DNA of 64,000 bases from Leucaena leucocephala (Eukaryota > Streptophyta > Magnoliopsida > Fabales > Fabaceae): assembly GCA_037074615.1 (NCBI GenBank), contig CM073522.1, positions 28,208,962 through 28,272,961 of the forward strand. The letters are read 5' to 3'. A program made the position numbers and the translations under genes. Shown here in pieces: positions 59,655-64,000 of the stretch (position 1 is its first letter; each line of letters starts with the position of its first letter). The notes below the pieces were generated by a model, which was not told the origin of the DNA, ran no database searches, and saw only the letters and a list, made by a program, of their open reading frames with translations.

Positions 59655-61990
59655 CTACTCTAATTCTCTAACCCAAAAGTGAAGAGTCATCACGATCACG
59701 ATCGCAGTGTGCTCATTATTGTGAAAATCATTAGTGTGATCACGATCTAGATTATGCTAATCGAGTTCCTCATCATTCAGTCTACTCTTGACGATGCATT
59801 ACGAAGAGATATGACTGTTTAAATTTAATTTAGATAATTCAAATATAAGGTTTTAATTTTGTCATTTTTTTAAATGATAAATTTATTTTATATTCCTCAT
59901 CTATTACAATAAAAAATATTTAAAATATATATATAATTTTCTTTGTAATTTGCATCTGTACATTACACACAAAAACAAAATTAAAAAACCTAACTACGTA
60001 TTAAAATAAAGAAGTACACATTCTACAAAAAACTATATAACTATCAATATTTTCTGTCCTTTTTTTTTTCTTTTTATATTAAGAGGAGCTTGAATTCTTT
60101 ACACTTCATTTTAAATAATATTTGTCGAATCTTAATATAAAAGTTGGTTATCTTTTTTTAATAATATAAATAAACTAAATAAATCAGTTAATTACGATTA
60201 AATCTAATCCCTTAATAAAAATTTATATTATATACTCATTAATCTCCCCAAATTAATTAACTGAATTTTATATTATTTATAATTAACTAATTTATATAAT
60301 TTTTTAATCTATTTAAAAAATTTAACTCTTATATTAAGGACGGGATAAGTAATTAAGTTAATTACTTTCACCAAAACATGGTTTTAATGACTTTTAACAG
60401 GATCAAGCATTTACTTTAAGCATTAGATATTTTTCTTCCTTATCTCATGATATTTCAATTTTAAACCTTCAAAAGCTCCAACCTTCTTATGTATCTTCCT
60501 TTACAAATTTTAATATTTTACTATCTTGATAAAAGTAGGAGATAGATATAGTAGAAAATAATATTCTAAATCAATTTTTTTAAAAAAAACAAGGTTAAAT
60601 GACATAAAACTCCCTTCAACTTTAGACTATGTACAAATGATATGACCTCCTTAACCTTTTTTTTCAGAAAAACAAGAGGTTCATTCAGTCAAAGTAGATA
60701 AGATTACAAAAACCAATCTAAATGAAAAGGCTAGTCAATTAAAGACATCAAACTCAATCCTAAAACTATAAGAAAAGTCACTAACATATCAAAGGATATA
60801 AGAAAGCGCAACAAAGCAAATTCACATGTCTTTAGAACTTAAGGGTTAAGACAATCTTTAATTTTTTAAATTTGTATGAATTTTAATTTTAGTACCTCAA
60901 ATTTTAAATCATAAGTTTTGGTCTCTCAATAAGCAAAATGATATATTTTTTTTTAACTTATAAGAATCAATATTTTAGACGAAAAAAATTTAAGTGATCA
61001 AAACTAAAATGATGACAAATTTAAGAGACTAAATATTATATAATCCAAAACTTAATAAACATCTTTGTTGAGTTTTCAAGTAATTTATGCCAATAACCTC
61101 CAACTCCAACTATCAAGTATACACCCCCTTAAGCCTTATTTTCATGTGCATATATATAACTCTGTCAAACTTTAAATTATATACAGATAACATGTTAAAT
61201 TTCAAGTTATGTATGAATAAATAATGAACAAAATTAATCACAGGAGTGTTATTATATAGGTACATATACACAAAATTTTAGAGGAATTCATTATAAAGTT
61301 TTTTGGTTGAGAATTCATTATAAAATTTTAAAGGTTAGAAAAATTATATGCAGATGACATAAAGATCAAAAGATTATTATGTGTAATTTAGCCAAAATTT
61401 AATGACTAAAAGGGTGAAAACCACATGTACTAAAATTCAAACTGTTCAATCAAATTCAAAGTTTTTCTTAAACTGCATGAGAAGGATTTAAATGCTACTC
61501 CTATTGTCCTTAATATAGAACTTAACTTAGAAATTAATTTTAGTTATAAATATAAGTCTTATTTATTATATTTATCAATTTTTTTTTAAATTGCCCCTAT
61601 TAATACCCCTCAATAATAATCAAGTAATGAAGGATATGAATTAAAGAACATGATTAGGATATTTTAAGAAAAACATACCATATTGATTAACTTAACTAAA
61701 TTATTTAATCTAATTAAATTAATTAAATATATAATATATTAAAGACTAAATGACTACTTAATTACTTTTTACCATCCGAAATAACTCCAGATCACCCATA
61801 TGTTATTTACAAGAGAGCAACAACACTATAATATTGCTGTTTTTTTTAACGTCAGAAAAAAAGACCAAGTCCTTCTAAATATACTTAGAGGATGAGTTTT
61901 GAGATTTAACTTTCTAATAATGGATATTCACAATTTTAGTTATTATAGGTTCATGAAACAGACAGCGAAGAGCTCTCGAAGTCTCACAAA
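59655..61990. other. Intergenic region PME C to PME D
   Basis: AT-rich DNA with Stowaway-like segments (60120-60370, 61490-61790), a LINE-3'-end-like stretch (ttttttttcagaaaaacaagaggttcattcagtca at 60659, minus orientation), and a ttaattttagtacctcaaatttt..ggtctctcaat MITE-like segment at 60855-61040. No gene. The last part matches the 5' flank of PME B. Confidence 0.45.
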
Positions 61991-62010
61991 TTTAACCATA
62001 CACCAACTCC

Positions 62011-62017
62011 TATAAAT
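62011..62017 (+). promoter_or_regulatory. TATA box of PME D
   Basis: ctcctataaattgcac, followed by a C/T-rich likely leader and then the ATG region at 62089. In PME B the whole stretch between the two TTAACCAT copies (61992-61999 and 62083-62090 here) is missing. Confidence 0.5.
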
Positions 62018-62565
62018 TGCACTTCATTCCACTCTCTTAAAAAAATCTTTATAAAAAATAGAAAAAAAAAAGATAAAAAAAATTAACCATGATGCGGTGT
62101 TATCCGATGACAACGTGGTGAACCCGGCGGACAAAGTGTTATCCGACGACAGTGCCATGCATGATCCCGGCGGACAAAGGTCAATTGGATGAATGGTTCT
62201 CACAGAACGTGCAGCCATTATCATCCCGGAAGGTAACTCTGGACCCAGCCCTGGTGGCCGCCGAAGCTTGTCCGAAGGTTGTTACGGTGTCGCAGGACGG
62301 GGAAGGCGACTTCAAGACGATAACGGACGCCATTAACAGCATGCCGTTGAATAACAATCGGAGAGTGATAATCAAAATCGCGGGTGGAAAGTATACAGAG
62401 AAGATCACCATTCCTAGGACAAAGGATTTCATCACTTTAATTGGTGATCCTAAAAACATGCCCAACTTGACTTTCAATGGCGATGCCAAAACATACGGCA
62501 CTGTTGATAGTGCTACATTCATTACCAACAGCAATTACTTCGTCGCTGCAAATATCATTTTCTCG

Positions 62566-63532
62566 GTTTGTGTGCATATGTATACTTGCCTATGTGCTTT
62601 TATGTTTCTGTTCTTTATATATATATATATGTGAGTGTGTGTGTGCAGTCTATTTCTTAATATAATTGAGTTAGATTTTGTCCAAAATATATCATCTCAA
62701 TTTATTTTGTCTCATACATTTATCATTTTTTAAAAAATTAATTTATTTAAATTATAAACTGATATATAATATTATATAAAAGTATTTTAAGAAGATCATG
62801 TCACATTTATTATAATTAAGTAATTTATCTAATTTTTTTAATATACTCAAATTAATTAAGTAACTTTTATATTAAAAATCGGATAAAGTAGATAATATGA
62901 AATTTATAGCTAGTTTAACTCTCTTTTTTTTTTCAAATTCTTTTGCAAAGCTCAAGAATATACATATTTTTTTTGAGGAATTATGCAATTGAATCTGAGT
63001 CTACCGTTGTTTAGTACATATAGGCTTTTAGTACTAACCACAAATGTTTGATTACAAGTTTAATTTGTTTTTTCTTTTCTAAATATTAGTATCTTTTTAT
63101 TATAGGCAATTCTACTCTAGGCACTGTCGGGTACTAAATATGGGCACATCTCCCTACGAGGATTCAAACATTGATTTTTCATATTGTGAGAGACTAACCT
63201 CTTCTACTAGACCTAATCATTGTAAATAATTCATATACGAAGAAGATTAAAAAATTTTAGGGTATAGTCGATACTTTTTTAAAACAGTATTATACATATT
63301 GCCTTATAGATAATTATATGTCAAAATAAAAAATTTGTGGTATGACTCAGATAAAAGTTTGTGTTTCTATTTGTGAAGAAGCAAAATTTAACTAATTTAA
63401 ATATTTTAGGACATTGATTATTCCTCTAAAATTAATTCGAGTTGCTAGATGTCTCATTACCTAGTATATATTATCATTGTCTATATTACTATGGTGAAGT
63501 ACTTCATATGATGGTTAGCACAATTAATGTAG
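62566..63532. other. Intron 1 of PME D
   Basis: About 970 bp against 3.6 kb in B. Holds a (TA/TG)n run (62617-62645), Stowaway-like sequence (62650-62890), a family-2 SINE in minus orientation (63105-63225) and a piece of the 11.6-kb inverted-repeat family (63370-63460). It lacks the MITE and nested CACTA seen in B. Confidence 0.5.
63105..63225 (-). repeat. SINE, family 2, in PME D intron 1
   Basis: On the minus strand: gattaggtctagtagaagaggttagtctctcacaatat, then tgtttgaatcctcgtaggga (B-box-like), then a tttagtacccgacagtgcctagagtagaattgcc tail. Same block order as 33637-33780. The two copies occupy different positions within the paired introns. Confidence 0.55.
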
Positions 63533-64000
63533 AATCAGCATCGATGCCGGATGGACAAAGGGAGGGAGCTCCGGCGGTGGCGATCCGTGTGTCTGGCAAC
63601 AACTCGGCATTCTACAACCGCAAGATATTAGGGGTTCAGGACACAATGTGTGACGACAGGGGAAACCATTTATTCAAGGACTGCAAGATCCATGGCACAT
63701 TGGACTTCATATTTGGGAGCGGCAAGTCGCTGTATCTGAACACGAAGATAGTGGTGGAGGGGAACGTGGGAGGCGTGATCGTGGCTCAGGCGAGGGAGAC
63801 AGACGACGACACCATAGGGTTCTCCTTCGTGCACTGCAAAATAAGTGGCACTGCCAATGGCACGTTCTTGGGAAGAGCTTGGATGGCTTATGGCAAAGTT
63901 GTGTATGCTTATACTTCCATGAGCAATATTATTACCCCTCTTGGCTGGAACATTAACAACCATGATTCCATGGCTCAGTACGTATTTCTCTCTTTCTCTT

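Larger units (their letters stand above)
62161..63977 (+). pseudogene. Pectin methylesterase D, 5'-damaged and frameshifted
   Basis: Exon 1 remnant up to 62565 and exon 2 at 63533-63977; the last exon lies beyond the window. The signal-peptide coding part present in B is gone. The ATG at 62089 runs into TGA at 62119-62121, and the first usable ATG (62161) starts directly at IPADKGQLDEWF without a signal peptide. A partial tandem duplication of gtgttatccga(t/c)gac..cccggcggacaaag lies at 62097-62177. Exon 2 begins AATCAGCA where B has AATTCAGCA, a 1-bp loss that shifts frame at the splice joint. GAQA is GAPA (catalytic Gln to Pro), while QDT, DFIFG and LGRAW remain. Like B it lacks the intron after KSLYL. 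Confidence 0.85.

Noticed and set aside
62152..62160. Start of PME D at 62152
   Set aside because: The codon is GTG. The first in-frame ATG is at 62161, and neither start provides a signal peptide.

Overview
This is nuclear DNA from a flowering plant, most likely a eudicot. It is AT-rich, genes are split by GT..AG introns, and about two thirds of it is transposon-derived. No bacterial operon, CRISPR array or organelle signature is present. The species cannot be named from the window.

Host genes. (1) A chloroplast-type pterin-4a-carbinolamine dehydratase-like gene on the minus strand (three exons, 18924-21817) looks intact. (2) Four short pectin methylesterase (PME) genes of the PPME1/pectinesterase-63 type lie on the plus strand and are called A to D here: A 27618-31232 (intact), B 32183-43371 (broken by a transposon), C 56243-59654 (in-frame deletion), D 62161-63977 and beyond (5' loss and frameshift, last exon outside the window). 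The A-B pair and the C-D pair are copies of one block; A and C share near-identical exons and introns, and so do the 5' flanks of B and D.

Layout. 0-19 kb: intergenic DNA with SINEs of several families, MITE-like inverted-repeat elements, a complete 4.24-kb hAT transposon with an apparently intact transposase (6879-11121, perfect 8-bp target duplication), and old LTR-type sequence (13-17 kb). 19-22 kb: the dehydratase gene. 22.7-27 kb: SINEs and a decayed LINE. 27.4-43.4 kb: PME A and B. A carries a LINE fragment in intron 1. B carries a MITE with a nested 1.2-kb CACTA element in intron 1, and a 4.88-kb Pack-CACTA in its last exon that has captured ABCB-transporter sequence and a CTNNBL1-like fragment. 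43.7-54.0 kb: a dead Ty1/copia element on the minus strand, cut by two solo LTRs that each have perfect 5-bp target duplications; the larger of these holds a 614-bp hAT element. 56-64 kb: PME C and D.

How it fits together. The PME proteins are secreted cell-wall enzymes that de-esterify homogalacturonan; this subfamily is typically pollen-expressed. The cluster shows block duplication followed by different decay in each copy, leaving A as the only copy without a visible defect. Exon borders were set by GT/AG sites, reading-frame continuity and comparison between the four copies. Element borders were set by terminal repeats and target-site duplications that are visible in the sequence.
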